From Cellulomonas sp. SLBN-39 (GTDB taxonomy: Bacteria; Actinomycetota; Actinomycetes; Actinomycetales; Cellulomonadaceae): 64,000 nucleotides of DNA. The notes beneath the pieces were generated by a model. The model searched no databases, was not told the DNA's origin, and saw only the letters and a list, made by a program, of their open reading frames with translations. Location of the stretch: positions 930,001-994,000 of the forward strand of contig NZ_VFOA01000001.1 of assembly GCF_006715865.1 (NCBI RefSeq). The letters are read 5' to 3'. This document shows positions 1 through 9,274 of this stretch, in pieces. The first letter of the stretch is position 1; each line of letters opens with the position of its first letter. The translations under genes and the position numbers were made by a program.

Positions 1-900
1 GCGACGCGGGTCGCCGAGCAGCCGCTCTCGCGCGGGGAGGTCGAGATCGTCGCCCGCGTCGACCCGCGCGACACCGACCCGTCGACCGAGGTCGGGCAGG
101 TGGGTGCCGCGCTGGACCGGATGCTGGGGCACATCGAGTCGTCGTTCGCGGCCCGGCACGCGTCGGAGCAGCAGGTGCGCCAGTTCGTGGCGGACGCGAG
201 CCACGAGCTGCGCACGCCCCTGGCGTCGATCCGCGGCTACACCGAGCTGGTGCGCCGCTCCCCCGACGAGCTGCCGCCTGCGACGCTGGCGGCGCTGGCG
301 CGGGTCGAGGCGGAGTCGGTGCGCATGACGGCGCTCGTCGACGACCTGCTGCTGCTGGCCCGTCTCGACGCGGGCCGCCCGCTGGACCGGGAGCCGGTCG
401 ACCTCACGGCGCTGGCGGTCGACGCCGTGACCGACGCGCACGCGGCCGGCCCGGACCACGTGTGGCGCCTCGACCTGCCCGGCGGGACGGGCGGCGACGA
501 CGCGACGGACGAGGGTGACGGGCCGGACGACGAGGACCTCCAGGTCGTCGGCGACGACCACCGCCTGCGCCAGGTGCTGGCGAACCTCACGTCGAACGCG
601 CGGCGGCACACGCCGCCGGGCACGCAGGTCACCGTGGGCCTGCGGCGCGACGGGGACGCCGTGCTGCTGACGGTCGCCGACGACGGCCCGGGGGTGCCGC
701 CCGAGCTGCGGGACCGGCTGTTCCAGCGGTTCACGCGCGGCGACGCGTCGCGCAACCGGGCGGCGGGCTCGACGGGCCTGGGCCTGGCGATCGCGCACGC
801 CGTGGTCGCGGCCCACGGCGGCACCCTGACCTGCACCAGCGCGCCGGGTCGCACGACGTTCGCGGTGCGCCTCCCGGCGGCGGGCGCGCCCGACGTCTGA
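1..900 (+). CDS. Sensor histidine kinase, C-terminal part (5' end outside window)
   Basis: The frame is open from the first base, so the gene begins upstream. The first ~45 codons look like the end of a HAMP linker. They are followed by the HisKA motif FVADASHELRTPLASIRGY, with the phospho-accepting His at about codon 68 of the visible part. The HATPase domain shows the N box (LANLTSNARRH), DDGPGVP and the GSTGLGLAIAH box. An acidic insert rich in D/E/G sits between HisKA and the N box. It should be a membrane kinase that phosphorylates a response regulator, probably encoded just upstream. The membrane and sensor part is not visible, so the signal is unknown. Confidence 0.93.
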   Translation, partial: ATRVAEQPLSRGEVEIVARVDPRDTDPSTEVGQVGAALDRMLGHIESSFAARHASEQQVRQFVADASHELRTPLASIRGYTELVRRSPDELPPATLAALARVEAESVRMTALVDDLLLLARLDAGRPLDREPVDLTALAVDAVTDAHAAGPDHVWRLDLPGGTGGDDATDEGDGPDDEDLQVVGDDHRLRQVLANLTSNARRHTPPGTQVTVGLRRDGDAVLLTVADDGPGVPPELRDRLFQRFTRGDASRNRAAGSTGLGLAIAHAVVAAHGGTLTCTSAPGRTTFAVRLPAAGAPDV

Positions 901-1019
901 GACTCACCCGTACAGGTGAACCGATCCGTCGGCCGGACGGGGTCGGCCCCGGGAGCGGCACCGACCGGTGCCGCGACGACCCGGCCGCCGACGACGGCCC
1001 GGCCCCGGAGGGCAGACCC

Positions 1020-1409
1020 GTGCTCGGCAGCACCCCCGCGTTCAGCAGCTTCTCCGTCGACGACCTCGACGCCGCGCAGACCTTCTACACCGACGTCCTC
1101 GGGATCGTCGCCGACCGCACCCCGATGGGCCTGTGGCTGCGCCCCGCGGGCGGTGCCGCGGTGTTCGTGTACCCCAAGGGCCCGGAGCACGCGCCCGCGA
1201 GCTTCACCGTGCTCAGCTTCAGCGTCCCGGACGTCACGCGGGCCGCCGCGGCGCTCGTGGAGCGCGGTGTCGAGCTCGCCCGCTACCCCGGCGCGGCGCA
1301 CGACGAGGACGGCGTGGTGCGCGACCCCCGCGGCCCGCACATCGCCTGGTTCACGGACCCCGCCGGCAACGTCCTGGCGGTCCTCGAGGAGCGCACCGCG
1401 CCGGCCTGA
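1020..1409 (+). CDS. VOC (glyoxalase/bleomycin-resistance fold) protein
   Basis: A single-domain vicinal-oxygen-chelate protein of 129 aa, the usual size for one pair of beta-alpha-beta-beta-beta modules. The typical opening FSVDDLDAAQTFYTDVLGI and the ending FTDPAGNVLAVLEE are visible. The GTG start is preceded by a GGAGG-like site about 10 bases upstream. The usual N-terminal metal-ligand His is replaced by Phe/Ser, so it may bind a ligand rather than catalyse. No substrate can be inferred from its neighbours. Confidence 0.85.
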   Translation: MLGSTPAFSSFSVDDLDAAQTFYTDVLGIVADRTPMGLWLRPAGGAAVFVYPKGPEHAPASFTVLSFSVPDVTRAAAALVERGVELARYPGAAHDEDGVVRDPRGPHIAWFTDPAGNVLAVLEERTAPA

Positions 1410-1418
1410 GGCCGACCG

Positions 1419-2330
1419 TCAGAGCGGGAAGGCGGCGTACAGGTCGAGGATCTGGCCGACCGGGCCGGTGATCTCCAGCACGGCGGTGCCGTTGCTCCAC
1501 ACCGCCACGCCCGTGCCGTCGCCGGCGTCGACCACCGTGTAGGTGCCGACCGTCTCGCCGTCGACGACCACGTCGCCCGTGGCCGGGAGCGCGGGGGCCG
1601 CGGTGGACCCGGCCGTCGGCGTGCCGTCCGCCTCCTGCGCCTCGGGCAGCCCCTGCGCGACCGCGTCCGCGACGGCGGCGGCCTCCTCGGCCGTCTCCCA
1701 CTGGCCCGCGCGCACGGTCAGGGTGGCGTCGCCGCCGTCCGTCCACGTCTCGAGCCAGGCCTCCAGGGCGCCGTCGGCCACCCGCTCGGCGTCCTCCTCC
1801 GACGACGCGACGGCGTACTGCAGCACCGTGCCCGGCAGCGCGGACGCGAAGGCGGTCGTGGCGTCCCGGCCGACGGGGTCGATCGTGCTCGTCGGGGAGG
1901 CGAGCACGACCGTCGACGTCGACGGGCTGGGTGCCGCGGGCGTGAACGCGCCCTGCCCGGCGAGCACGCCGGCGACCACGCCACCCACGACGACGACCGC
2001 CCCGGCCACCACGACGGGGACGAGCCACCGGGGGCGACGCGACGGCTCGTCGCTGCCGGCGGGCCCGGTGGGCGGCACCGGCGCGGGCGGGGCGGACGCG
2101 CGGGCGGCCGACGCGGGCAGCCCGTGCCCGGGCGTGGCGTGACCACCCGCCGACGCGTGCCGGGGCGGGCCCGCAGGCGCGCCACCGGCACCGGACGTGC
2201 CGCCCGCGCCGGGTGCGGCGGGCGCCCACGACGGCTGCGCCGGCCGCGCGTCGGGCCGGCCTCCCGGTCCGCGGGGCGGTCCGGGGTCGGGTCGTGGTCC
2301 CGGCTGCGGCGGCTGCCCGGTGTCGCTCAT
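1419..2330 (-). CDS. Hypothetical single-pass membrane protein with Pro/Gly-rich N-terminus
   Basis: 303 aa from an ATG preceded by a GGGGGGA ribosome site. About 110 residues of Pro/Gly/Ala-rich cytoplasmic sequence lead to a basic stretch (RRPRW) and one hydrophobic helix ([20 protein letters not shown]). An extracytoplasmic domain of about 150 residues follows, with Thr/Ser-rich linkers. Longer upstream starts in the same frame are unlikely because they run into the radA promoter region. I do not recognise the outer domain. It is divergent from radA. Confidence 0.75.
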   Translation of the reverse strand: MSDTGQPPQPGPRPDPGPPRGPGGRPDARPAQPSWAPAAPGAGGTSGAGGAPAGPPRHASAGGHATPGHGLPASAARASAPPAPVPPTGPAGSDEPSRRPRWLVPVVVAGAVVVVGGVVAGVLAGQGAFTPAAPSPSTSTVVLASPTSTIDPVGRDATTAFASALPGTVLQYAVASSEEDAERVADGALEAWLETWTDGGDATLTVRAGQWETAEEAAAVADAVAQGLPEAQEADGTPTAGSTAAPALPATGDVVVDGETVGTYTVVDAGDGTGVAVWSNGTAVLEITGPVGQILDLYAAFPL

Positions 2331-2436
2331 CGCGAGGTCCCCCCTCGTGTCGTCCGCCGGCACGGGCCGGCACCTCGGCAGCCTAGCGACGCGCCCGGCC
2401 GGCGGGCGGCGCGGCGCGCGTGTGGGCGCGGGCACG

Positions 2437-2442
2437 TACGGT
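2437..2442 (+). promoter_or_regulatory. Putative -10 element (TACGGT) of leaderless radA
   Basis: TACGGT lies 7 bases before the GTG start of radA, and no Shine-Dalgarno sequence is visible between them. This is the spacing expected when transcription begins at the start codon. Inference from spacing only. Confidence 0.5.
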
Positions 2443-2449
2443 CCGGCAC

Positions 2450-3862
2450 GTGAGCCAGACGACCGCACGCCGCGCCGACGCACGCCGCACGCCCGAGGCG
2501 CGCACCACGTTCCGGTGCGCGGAGTGCGGCTGGTCCGCACCCAAGTGGGTGGGCCGCTGCGGCGAGTGCCAGGCGTGGGGCACGGTCGCCGAGGACGCCG
2601 GGCCCGGCGCCGGCGGGCCCCGCACGGCGGCCGTCGCGCCGACGCGCGCACCGGCCCGGCCGATCCACGAGATCGACGTCGAGGCCGCCGCGGCGCGCCC
2701 GACCGGCGTCGACGAGCTCGACCGGGTGCTGGGCGGCGGGCTCGTGCCGGGTGCGGTGGTGCTGATGGCCGGCGAGCCGGGCGTCGGCAAGTCGACGCTG
2801 CTGCTGGACGTCGCGGCGCGCGCGGCCCGGGGCGGGCGGCGGGTGCTCTACGTGACGGGCGAGGAGTCGGCCGCCCAGGTGCGCCTGCGGGCGGGGCGGA
2901 TCCACGCGCTGGACCCGCAGCTGCTGCTGGCGGACGAGAACGACCTGGGCACGGTGCTGGGGCACGTCGAGGCCGTCGACCCGCAGCTGCTGGTGCTCGA
3001 CTCGGTGCAGACGGTGTCGTCCGCGCAGGTCGACGGCGCGGCCGGCGGGGTCGCGCAGGTGCGCGAGGTCGCGGCGTCGCTCATCGCCGTGGCCAAGTCC
3101 CGGGGCATGCCGGTGGTGCTGGTCGGCCACGTGACGAAGGACGGCTCGGTCGCGGGACCGCGCACGCTGGAGCACCTCGTGGACGTGGTGTGCCAGTTCG
3201 AGGGCGAGCGGCACTCGCGGCTGCGGCTGCTGCGGGCGACGAAGAACCGGTACGGGCCCACCGACGAGGTCGGCTGCTTCGACCTGTCCGAGCGCGGGAT
3301 CGTGGGGCTGGCGGACCCGTCGGGCCTGTTCACGTCGCGCCTCACCGCGGACGTGCCGGGCACGTGCCTGACCGTCACGCTCGAGGGGCGCCGCCCGCTG
3401 GCGGCCGAGGTGCAGGCGCTCGTCGCGCCGAGCGTCGTCCCGAACCCGCGCCGCACGACCAGCGGCGTGGACTCCAGCCGCCTGGCGATGGTGCTGGCGG
3501 TGCTCCAGCGCCGGCTCGGCGCGCGCCTGGCCGACCAGGACGTGTACGTCTCGACGGTCGGCGGCGCGCGGGTCGTGGAGCCGGCCGCGGACCTGGCACT
3601 CGCGCTCGCCGCGGTCGGCGGCCGGGAGAACCAGCCCGTGCACACCGGCCTCGTCGCGGTCGGCGAGGTGGGGCTCGCGGGCGAGATCCGCCCGGTGCCG
3701 GGCGTCGGCCGCCGCCTCGCCGAGGCGGCCCGGCTGGGCTGCACGCGCGCGGTGGTGCCGGCGGGTGCGCTCGACGACGTGAGCGTGCCCGACGGCCTGC
3801 ACGCCATCGAGGTCGGCGACCTCGCGGCGGCGGTGCGCGCCGGGCTCGCGGACCCCGTGTGA
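2450..3862 (+). CDS. radA: DNA repair protein RadA
   Basis: RecA-related ATPase that assists branch migration and processing of recombination intermediates. In order: an N-terminal C4 zinc finger (CAECGW and CGECQAWG), Walker [10 protein letters not shown], the RadA-specific KNRYG motif, and a C-terminal Lon-protease-like domain. Length of 470 aa is normal for the family. I chose the GTG at 2450 rather than 2420 because it fits the leaderless -10 element and gives a normal N-terminus. It is followed 56 bases later by disA, an arrangement known from other Gram-positive bacteria in which RadA modulates DisA activity. Confidence 0.96.
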   Translation: MSQTTARRADARRTPEARTTFRCAECGWSAPKWVGRCGECQAWGTVAEDAGPGAGGPRTAAVAPTRAPARPIHEIDVEAAAARPTGVDELDRVLGGGLVPGAVVLMAGEPGVGKSTLLLDVAARAARGGRRVLYVTGEESAAQVRLRAGRIHALDPQLLLADENDLGTVLGHVEAVDPQLLVLDSVQTVSSAQVDGAAGGVAQVREVAASLIAVAKSRGMPVVLVGHVTKDGSVAGPRTLEHLVDVVCQFEGERHSRLRLLRATKNRYGPTDEVGCFDLSERGIVGLADPSGLFTSRLTADVPGTCLTVTLEGRRPLAAEVQALVAPSVVPNPRRTTSGVDSSRLAMVLAVLQRRLGARLADQDVYVSTVGGARVVEPAADLALALAAVGGRENQPVHTGLVAVGEVGLAGEIRPVPGVGRRLAEAARLGCTRAVVPAGALDDVSVPDGLHAIEVGDLAAAVRAGLADPV

Positions 3863-3906
3863 ACGTCTCACCCGGGAGCGGCGCTGGTCTTCTGTCACGC
3901 CCCCGA

Positions 3907-3912
3907 TACGAT
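3907..3912 (+). promoter_or_regulatory. Putative -10 element (TACGAT) of leaderless disA
   Basis: TACGAT is 6 bases before the disA GTG with no ribosome-binding site. This suggests disA has its own promoter besides read-through from radA. Confidence 0.5.
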
Positions 3913-3918
3913 TCCCGC

Positions 3919-4992
3919 GTGCCCCACCCCGCTCAGGAGGACCTGCTGAGGTCCACGCTCGCCGCCGTCGCTCCCGGGAGCGAGCTCCGCGACGGCCTCG
4001 AGCGCATCCTGCGCGGCCGCACGGGCGCCCTGATCGTGCTGGGGATGGACCCGACCGTCGAGCAGCTCTGCTCCGGCGGGTTCGTGCTCGACGTGGAGTT
4101 CTCCGCGACCCGGCTGCGCGAGCTGGCCAAGATGGACGGCGCGGTCGTCCTCGACCCCGTGCGCGGCCGGATCGTGCGCGCCGCGGTGCAGCTGCTGCCC
4201 GACCCGTCGATCGAGACCAGCGAGTCCGGCACCCGGCACCGCACCGCCGAGCGGGTCGCCAAGCAGACCGGGCTGCCGGTGATCTCGGTGTCCGCGTCGA
4301 TGCGGATCATCGCGATCTGGGTGGGCCATCTGCGCCACCAGCTCGAGGACTCCACGACGATCCTGTCGCGCGCGAACCAGGCCCTCGCCACCCTCGAGCG
4401 CTACAAGGCGCGCCTCGACGAGGTCAGCGGCACGCTGTCCGCGCTGGAGATCGAGGACCTTGTCACGGTCCGCGACGTGTCCGCGGTGGTCCAGCGCCTG
4501 GAGATGGTGCGCCGCATCTCCGACGAGATCGCGGGCTACGTGGTCGAGCTCGGCACGGACGGTCGCCTGCTGACCCTGCAGCTCGACGAGCTCGTGGGCG
4601 GTGTCGGGATCGAGCGCGAGCTGGTCATCCGCGACTACGTCGACACGGGCCGCCGCCCCGTCGAGACCGTGCTGGACGCGCTCGCCGAGCTCGACTCCAC
4701 GCAGCTGCTCGACATCGCGCACATCGGCCGGGTGCTCGGGCTGCCGGGCGCCGGCGAGGCCCTCGACGCGGCGGTCGGCCCGCGCGGCTACCGCCTGCTG
4801 TCGAAGGTCCCGCGGCTGCCCGTCGGTGTGGTCGACCGCCTCGTCGGGCACTTCGGCGGTCTGCAGAAGCTGCTCGCCGCGACCACCGACGACCTCATGG
4901 CCGTCGACGGCGTGGGCGAGCAGCGCGCGCGGTCGATCCGCGAGGGTCTGTCCCGGCTCGCCGAGTCGAGCATCCTCGAGCGGTACGTCTGA
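3919..4992 (+). CDS. disA: DNA integrity scanning diadenylate cyclase DisA
   Basis: Makes cyclic di-AMP from two ATP and binds branched DNA. The N-terminal DAC domain carries the catalytic DGA (MDGAVVLD) and RHR ([15 protein letters not shown]) motifs. A helical spine follows, and the C-terminus has a helix-hairpin-helix DNA-binding module ([18 protein letters not shown]). The 357-aa length is typical. The same frame is open far upstream into radA, but the family N-terminus and the leaderless promoter both point to the GTG at 3919. Confidence 0.96.
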   Translation: MPHPAQEDLLRSTLAAVAPGSELRDGLERILRGRTGALIVLGMDPTVEQLCSGGFVLDVEFSATRLRELAKMDGAVVLDPVRGRIVRAAVQLLPDPSIETSESGTRHRTAERVAKQTGLPVISVSASMRIIAIWVGHLRHQLEDSTTILSRANQALATLERYKARLDEVSGTLSALEIEDLVTVRDVSAVVQRLEMVRRISDEIAGYVVELGTDGRLLTLQLDELVGGVGIERELVIRDYVDTGRRPVETVLDALAELDSTQLLDIAHIGRVLGLPGAGEALDAAVGPRGYRLLSKVPRLPVGVVDRLVGHFGGLQKLLAATTDDLMAVDGVGEQRARSIREGLSRLAESSILERYV

Positions 4993-5034
4993 CCCGAGCG
5001 GGACGCCTGACCTGACCGGGACGTCCGGGGCGGG

Positions 5035-5661
5035 TCAGCCCAGGCCGAAGGTCGCGCCCGGGGCCTCGACGCCCTGCACCTCCAGGCCGATCGCGTAGGA
5101 GCCCGCACCGGGCTCCGGCAGGCCGTCCGGGCAGCCCTCCGCCGAGCGGACCCGCGTCCACGTGAACGTGGTGACGTCGGACTGGTCCCCGGCCAGCAGG
5201 AGCGTGCGCTCGGGCACGTCCTCGCCGAGGCAGTCGCGGTTGGACCACACGCGGTCGTCGCCGGACGTCACGACGATCGTGCGGGCCGCCTCGCCGGCGT
5301 CGACGAGGCACGGGTCGGCACCGGTGTTGGTCAGGGTCACCTCGAAGGTCGGCTCCTCGCCCGCGCCGAAGGCCCCCGCCGTCGGCTCGATGGCGACGAT
5401 CAGCGCCGGGTCCGCGCAGTCCTCGACGCCGCCGTCGGGGGCGTCGGTGGTGCCCGCGTCGGTGGGTGTGGCGGGTGCCGACCCCGTCGGGGTGCTGGTG
5501 GGCGACCCGGTGGCCACCGGCGTGCCGCCGCCGCGGCCCACCAGCCAGCCGACCAGGATCCCCACGAGCAGCAACGGCAGCCCGAGGACCACGAGGCGAC
5601 GGACCCAGTAGACGCGGGCCGGCAGGCGGCGGGCGGGCCGCGGGTCGTGCCGGTCGTCCAT
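5035..5661 (-). CDS. Hypothetical membrane-anchored extracellular protein
   Basis: 208 aa from an ATG with a good GGAGGA ribosome site. A short basic cytoplasmic tail is followed by one membrane helix (LVVLGLPLLLVGILVGWLVG), a Thr/Pro/Ala-rich stalk and an outer domain of about 130 residues with four cysteines, likely an Ig-like beta sandwich (FEVTLTNTGADPCLVDAG). The layout resembles actinobacterial cell-envelope proteins of the DUF4232 type, but I would not assign a function. It is convergent with disA. Confidence 0.75.
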   Translation of the reverse strand: MDDRHDPRPARRLPARVYWVRRLVVLGLPLLLVGILVGWLVGRGGGTPVATGSPTSTPTGSAPATPTDAGTTDAPDGGVEDCADPALIVAIEPTAGAFGAGEEPTFEVTLTNTGADPCLVDAGEAARTIVVTSGDDRVWSNRDCLGEDVPERTLLLAGDQSDVTTFTWTRVRSAEGCPDGLPEPGAGSYAIGLEVQGVEAPGATFGLG

Positions 5662-5770
5662 CGGTCCTCCGTCGCGCAGGTGGGTGGGCGTGCGGCGACA
5701 ACGGTACGAGGCCGGGGGGCCGGGGCGCGCGCCGGCACCAGGGGGTGGGCACCGGGTCCGACGGGTGGGG

Positions 5771-5776
5771 CACGAT
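5771..5776 (+). promoter_or_regulatory. Putative -10 element (CACGAT) of leaderless mutY
   Basis: CACGAT lies 5 bases before the mutY GTG and no ribosome site is present. The spacing is slightly short compared with the other leaderless genes here. Confidence 0.35.
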
Positions 5777-5781
5777 GAGGC

Positions 5782-6699
5782 GTGCTCCTCCCCGACGCCC
5801 CGCCCGCGCCCCACGACCTGCGCGCACCCGTGCTGGCCTGGTTCTCCGAGCACGCGCGGGACCTGCCGTGGCGTGCCGCCGACCGCACGCCGTGGGGCGT
5901 GCTCGTCAGCGAGGTGATGCTCCAGCAGACCCCGGTCGTCCGCGTCGAGCCGGCGTGGCGGGCGTGGATGCAGCGCTGGCCGGGCCCGGTCGATCTCGCG
6001 GAGGCGTCGACCGCGGACGTGCTGCGCGCCTGGGACCGGCTCGGCTACCCGCGGCGGGCCCTGCGGCTGCAGGAGTGCGCGCGCACGGTCGTGGAGCGGC
6101 ACGGCGGCGTGCTGCCGTCGACGGAGGCGGAGCTGCTCGCGCTGCCCGGGGTCGGGGCGTACACGGCGGCCGCCGTCCTCGCGTTCGCGTACGGACGGCG
6201 TTCGGTGGTGCTCGACACGAACGTGCGGCGCGTGCTGGCGCGCACCGTCGCGGGCGAGGCCCTGCCGGCGCCGACGCAGACGGCCGCGGAGACGCGGCTG
6301 GCGGCGGGGTACGTGCCGGACGACGACGCGACGGCGGCCCGGTGGGCGGCGGCGTCGATGGAGCTGGGGGCGCTGGTGTGCACGGCGCGGGCGCCGCGGT
6401 GCGACGCCTGCCCGGTGCAGGACCGGTGCCGATGGCTGGCGGCGGGCCGCCCGGGCGACGTGCACGCGCACCGACGGCGCACCCAGGCGTGGGCGGGCAC
6501 GGACCGGCAGGTGCGGGGGCGCGTGATGGCGCTGCTGCGGGAGGCCCTCGGCCCGGTGCCGGCGGCGGCGGTGGACGCGGTCTGGCAGGACGCCGGGCAG
6601 GTCGCGCGGTGCGTGGACGGGCTGGTCGCGGACGGGCTCGTGGAGCGCGTGCCCGCGGCGTCGGTGGACGACCCGCCGACGTACCGCCTGCCGGGCTGA
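5782..6699 (+). CDS. mutY: A/G-specific adenine DNA glycosylase MutY
   Basis: Base-excision repair enzyme that removes adenine mispaired with 8-oxoguanine. The catalytic Glu lies in SEVMLQQTPV. The HhH element LPGVGAYTAAAVLAFAYG is followed by the catalytic Asp in VLDTNVRR. The four-cysteine iron-sulphur loop C-X6-C-X2-C-X5-C is intact (CTARAPRCDACPVQDRC). At 305 aa it is shorter than E. coli MutY, with a reduced C-terminal NUDIX-like part, as is common in actinobacteria. An overlapping ATG at 5775 is in another frame. Confidence 0.94.
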   Translation: MLLPDAPPAPHDLRAPVLAWFSEHARDLPWRAADRTPWGVLVSEVMLQQTPVVRVEPAWRAWMQRWPGPVDLAEASTADVLRAWDRLGYPRRALRLQECARTVVERHGGVLPSTEAELLALPGVGAYTAAAVLAFAYGRRSVVLDTNVRRVLARTVAGEALPAPTQTAAETRLAAGYVPDDDATAARWAAASMELGALVCTARAPRCDACPVQDRCRWLAAGRPGDVHAHRRRTQAWAGTDRQVRGRVMALLREALGPVPAAAVDAVWQDAGQVARCVDGLVADGLVERVPAASVDDPPTYRLPG

Positions 6700-6791
6700 G
6701 GCTCGGCGTCTCAGGCTCGGTGCCGCGGGTGCCGCTGTGGGCGGCCGGTCGTAGCGTCGCACCGACGACGGGACGACGAGGGGGTGGCCGC

Positions 6792-7577
6792 ATGAGCACG
6801 GGCAAGGGCACGGGCACGGGCACGGGGGCAGGAGCGGAGGCGGGTCCCGGCGCGGACGGGCGGCCGCCGGTCGTCCTGGTCGCGGGGTTCTGGCTCGGGG
6901 CGTGGGCGTGGGACGAGGTCGCGTCCCTGCTGCGCGCGGACGGTCTGGAGGTGCACGCGGTGACGCTGCCGGGCCTGGGGTCCGTCGAGGAGGACCGCGC
7001 GGACGTGCACCTCGCGGACCACGTCGACGCGGTCGTCGACGCGGTCCGGGCGGCGGGGCGGCCGGTGGTCCTCGCGGTGCACAGCGGTGCGGGGGTGCCG
7101 GGCTACGCGGCGACGGACCGGGTGCCGGGGCTCGTGGCCGCGGCCGTCTACGTCGACTCGGGACCGGGCAACGGTGCGCTCGACCCGACGTTCGACGGCG
7201 TGGAGCTGCCCCTGCCCGCGTGGGACGCGCTGGTCGAGGACGGCAACAGCATCGACGGGCTGACGCCCGAGCACCTCGAGCGGTTCCGCGCGCGCGCCGT
7301 GCCGCAGCCGGGCGGAGTGATCCGCGAGGCGCCCCGGCTGGCGGACGACGCACGCCGCGTGGTGCCGACGGTCGTGCTGTGCACGTCGTACTCGTCGGAG
7401 CAGGTGCGCGAGGCGGTCGAGGCGGGGTACGCGTGGGTGGGCGGGCTCGCCGAGCTGCGGGACGTCACCTGGGTCGACGTGCCGACGGGCCACTGGCCCA
7501 TGTGGTCGCTCCCGCGCGAGACCGCGGACGTGATCGCCGGGGCGGCGGCCACCGCGGCGCGGCGCGCGGCACCCTGA
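6792..7577 (+). CDS. Alpha/beta hydrolase
   Basis: 261 aa. After a low-complexity Gly/Thr N-terminus comes a classical alpha/beta-hydrolase core: oxyanion region VLVAGFWLGAWAWDEV, nucleophile elbow HSGAG and a late His in PTGHWPMWSLP. The ATG has a GAGGGGGTGG ribosome site. A TAGCGT hexamer about 36 bases upstream could be its -10. Resembles esterase/haloperoxidase-like hydrolases; substrate unknown. Confidence 0.87.
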   Translation: MSTGKGTGTGTGAGAEAGPGADGRPPVVLVAGFWLGAWAWDEVASLLRADGLEVHAVTLPGLGSVEEDRADVHLADHVDAVVDAVRAAGRPVVLAVHSGAGVPGYAATDRVPGLVAAAVYVDSGPGNGALDPTFDGVELPLPAWDALVEDGNSIDGLTPEHLERFRARAVPQPGGVIREAPRLADDARRVVPTVVLCTSYSSEQVREAVEAGYAWVGGLAELRDVTWVDVPTGHWPMWSLPRETADVIAGAAATAARRAAP

Positions 7578-7600
7578 CGTCGGCGGGGGCGCCGGGCACG

Positions 7601-7653
7601 CCTCGACCGCTGACCGCTCCCTCGCGGGGCGCCGGCCCGGTCAGCGGTCGAGG
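7601..7653. terminator. Bidirectional hairpin terminator sharing sequence with argA 3' end
   Basis: Perfect 15-bp arms at 7601-7615 and 7639-7653, between the convergent hydrolase and acetyltransferase genes. The right arm contains the last codons and stop of the minus-strand gene. No clear U-tract, as is usual in high-GC actinobacteria. Confidence 0.7.
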
Positions 7654-8162
7654 TGCACCAGCATCCGCGTGTTGCCGAGCGTGTTGGGCTTCACCCGGGC
7701 CAGGTCGAGGAACTCCGCGACGCCGTCGTCGTGCGAGCGCAGCAGCTCGGCGTAGACCTCGTGCGAGACGGGCGTGCCCTCGATGACCTCGAAGCCGTGC
7801 CGGGCGAAGAAGTCGACCTCGAACGTCAGGCAGAACACCCGGCGCAGGCCGAGCGCCCGTGCCCGGTCGAGCAGGGCGTCGACGAGCACGTGCCCGACGG
7901 CGCGCCCGCGCCAGGACGGTGCGACGGCGAGGGTGCGGATCTCGGCGAGGTCCTCCCACATGACGTGCAGCGCGCCGCACCCCACGACGGCCCCGTCCTC
8001 GGGGGCCTGCGCGACGAGGAACTCCTGGACGGCCTCGTAGTAGCCGACCCACTCCTTGGCCAGCAGGATGCGCTCGGCGGCGTAGGGCTCGACGAGCGCG
8101 TGGATCGCCCGCACGTCGGCGGGCACGGCGGGTCGCACGTCGACCGGTGCGGGGCTGCTCAC
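7641..8162 (-). CDS. argA: Amino-acid N-acetyltransferase (ArgA-type GNAT)
   Basis: 173-aa single-domain GNAT. The motif-A region RTLAVAPSWRGRAVGHVLVD carries the acetyl-CoA loop (R-x-x-G-x-G/A). The segments LRRVFCLTFEVDFFARHGF and VKPNTLGNTRML match the short actinobacterial N-acetylglutamate synthase group (Rv2747-like), which starts arginine biosynthesis. No arg genes are adjacent. The GTG start has a leaderless-type TAGGTT element 6 bases upstream. Confidence 0.83.
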   Translation of the reverse strand: MSSPAPVDVRPAVPADVRAIHALVEPYAAERILLAKEWVGYYEAVQEFLVAQAPEDGAVVGCGALHVMWEDLAEIRTLAVAPSWRGRAVGHVLVDALLDRARALGLRRVFCLTFEVDFFARHGFEVIEGTPVSHEVYAELLRSHDDGVAEFLDLARVKPNTLGNTRMLVHLDR

Positions 8163-8168
8163 GGGTCC

Positions 8169-8174
8169 AACCTA
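8169..8174 (-). promoter_or_regulatory. Putative -10 element (TAGGTT) of the leaderless acetyltransferase gene
   Basis: On the minus strand TAGGTT stands 6 bases before the GTG start, without a Shine-Dalgarno sequence. Confidence 0.5.
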
Positions 8175-8187
8175 CGGTCCGGGCGGT

Positions 8188-9183
8188 TCAGGACGTGCGC
8201 GCCGTCCGTGCCCGCGGGTGCGGGCGTCCGGGTGCGGCCTCGACGAGCGCGGTGGCGGTGACCTCGTCGACCACGAGGTCGGTGACCAGGTGGGCGCGCA
8301 GGGCCGCCAGCAGCGGCGCGACCTTGTTGTCGCCGGCGACGACGCACATGCGCCGCGGCACGCGCTGCAGCTCGGCGGGGGTGGGGCCGGTGGCGCGGCC
8401 GTTGAGGGAGACGTCGCGCCACGAGCCGTCGGCGCGCAGGAAGACGGTGCAGACGTCGCCGACGACGCCCTCGGCGTGCAGGTGCCGCACGTCGGCCTCG
8501 TCGAGGTACCCGGCGGAGTACACGTGCGAGGGCACGGCGCCGGCGACGGCCCCGACGGAGAACACGGCGATGTCGGCGCGGCGCTGCATGTCGAGCACGC
8601 GGCGCACGGACCGCTCGCGCCACATGGCGGCCTTGGTGTCGGGGTAGTCGAAGAAGGCCGGCACGGAGAAGTGGTGCACGGCGGCGCCGAACGCGGACCC
8701 GAACGAGGAGATGAGGTCGCTGGCGTACTCGACGCCGGAGGTGCGCATGTTCGCGGCGCCGTTGAGCTGGACGACGGCGGCGCCGCGCGTCGGCTTGGGC
8801 GCGAGGTAGCGGGAGACGGCGGCCAGGGTCGTGCCCCAGGCGACGCCGAGGACCATGTCGGAGTCGAACCAGGAGCCGAGGAGCCGGGCGGCGGTCATGG
8901 CGACCTGGTCGAGGCGCTCGACGGAGCCGGCGTGGTCGGGCACCGGCACGACGTACGTCTCGATGCCGAACGCGGACGAGATGGACCGGCCGAGCCCGGG
9001 TGCACGCGTGCTCGCGGGGCGCAGGGTGATCTCCACCAGCCCGGTCTCGCGGGCCTTCTTCAGCAGCCGCGACACGGTCGAGCGGGACGTGCCGAGGTGG
9101 CGGGCGATGACCTCCATCTTGAGGTCCTGCAGGTAGTACATCGACGCGGCGCGCAGCACGTCCTGCTCTCGTTCGACGAACAC
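8188..9183 (-). CDS. SorC-family sugar-binding transcriptional regulator
   Basis: 331 aa. N-terminal helix-turn-helix (YYLQDLKMEVIARHLGTSRSTVSRL begins near residue 16), then the SorC effector domain (GVAWGTTLAAVSRYLAPKP, VQLNGAANMRTSG, a NGRATGPTP loop). Members bind phosphorylated sugars or polyols. The gene is divergent from glpD-glpF-glpK across a 228-bp spacer containing palindromes, so glycerol-3-phosphate or a related effector is a reasonable guess. Its GTG has a strong GGAGGGGAG ribosome site. Actinobacterial glycerol operons are more often under IclR-type (GylR) or DeoR-type (GlpR) control, so the pairing is notable. Confidence 0.88.
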   Translation of the reverse strand: MFVEREQDVLRAASMYYLQDLKMEVIARHLGTSRSTVSRLLKKARETGLVEITLRPASTRAPGLGRSISSAFGIETYVVPVPDHAGSVERLDQVAMTAARLLGSWFDSDMVLGVAWGTTLAAVSRYLAPKPTRGAAVVQLNGAANMRTSGVEYASDLISSFGSAFGAAVHHFSVPAFFDYPDTKAAMWRERSVRRVLDMQRRADIAVFSVGAVAGAVPSHVYSAGYLDEADVRHLHAEGVVGDVCTVFLRADGSWRDVSLNGRATGPTPAELQRVPRRMCVVAGDNKVAPLLAALRAHLVTDLVVDEVTATALVEAAPGRPHPRARTARTS

Positions 9184-9203
9184 CCCAGGGCTCCCCTCCG
9201 ACG

Positions 9204-9274
9204 GACCATCCCATGGTCACCCGAGCCTCAACCCCGTGCACGTTCGTGCACTGAAGTTGCGCGTCCGTTCGGAC
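9204..9274. promoter_or_regulatory. Divergent SorC/glpD promoter region with three inverted repeats
   Basis: Three short palindromes lie in the 228-bp spacer: GACCAT-3-ATGGTC (9204-9218), GTGCACG-TT-CGTGCAC (9236-9251) and GTCCG-TT-CGGAC (9263-9274). The last two share a TT centre between G/C arms and are 27 bp apart centre to centre. They are the natural candidate operators for the adjacent SorC-family protein. Binding is inferred from position only. Confidence 0.5.

Noticed and set aside
237-1340. 367-codon minus-strand frame over the histidine kinase and VOC genes
   Set aside because: Composition of a shadow frame (Arg/Ser/Ala), no ribosome site, covered by recognised genes on the plus strand.
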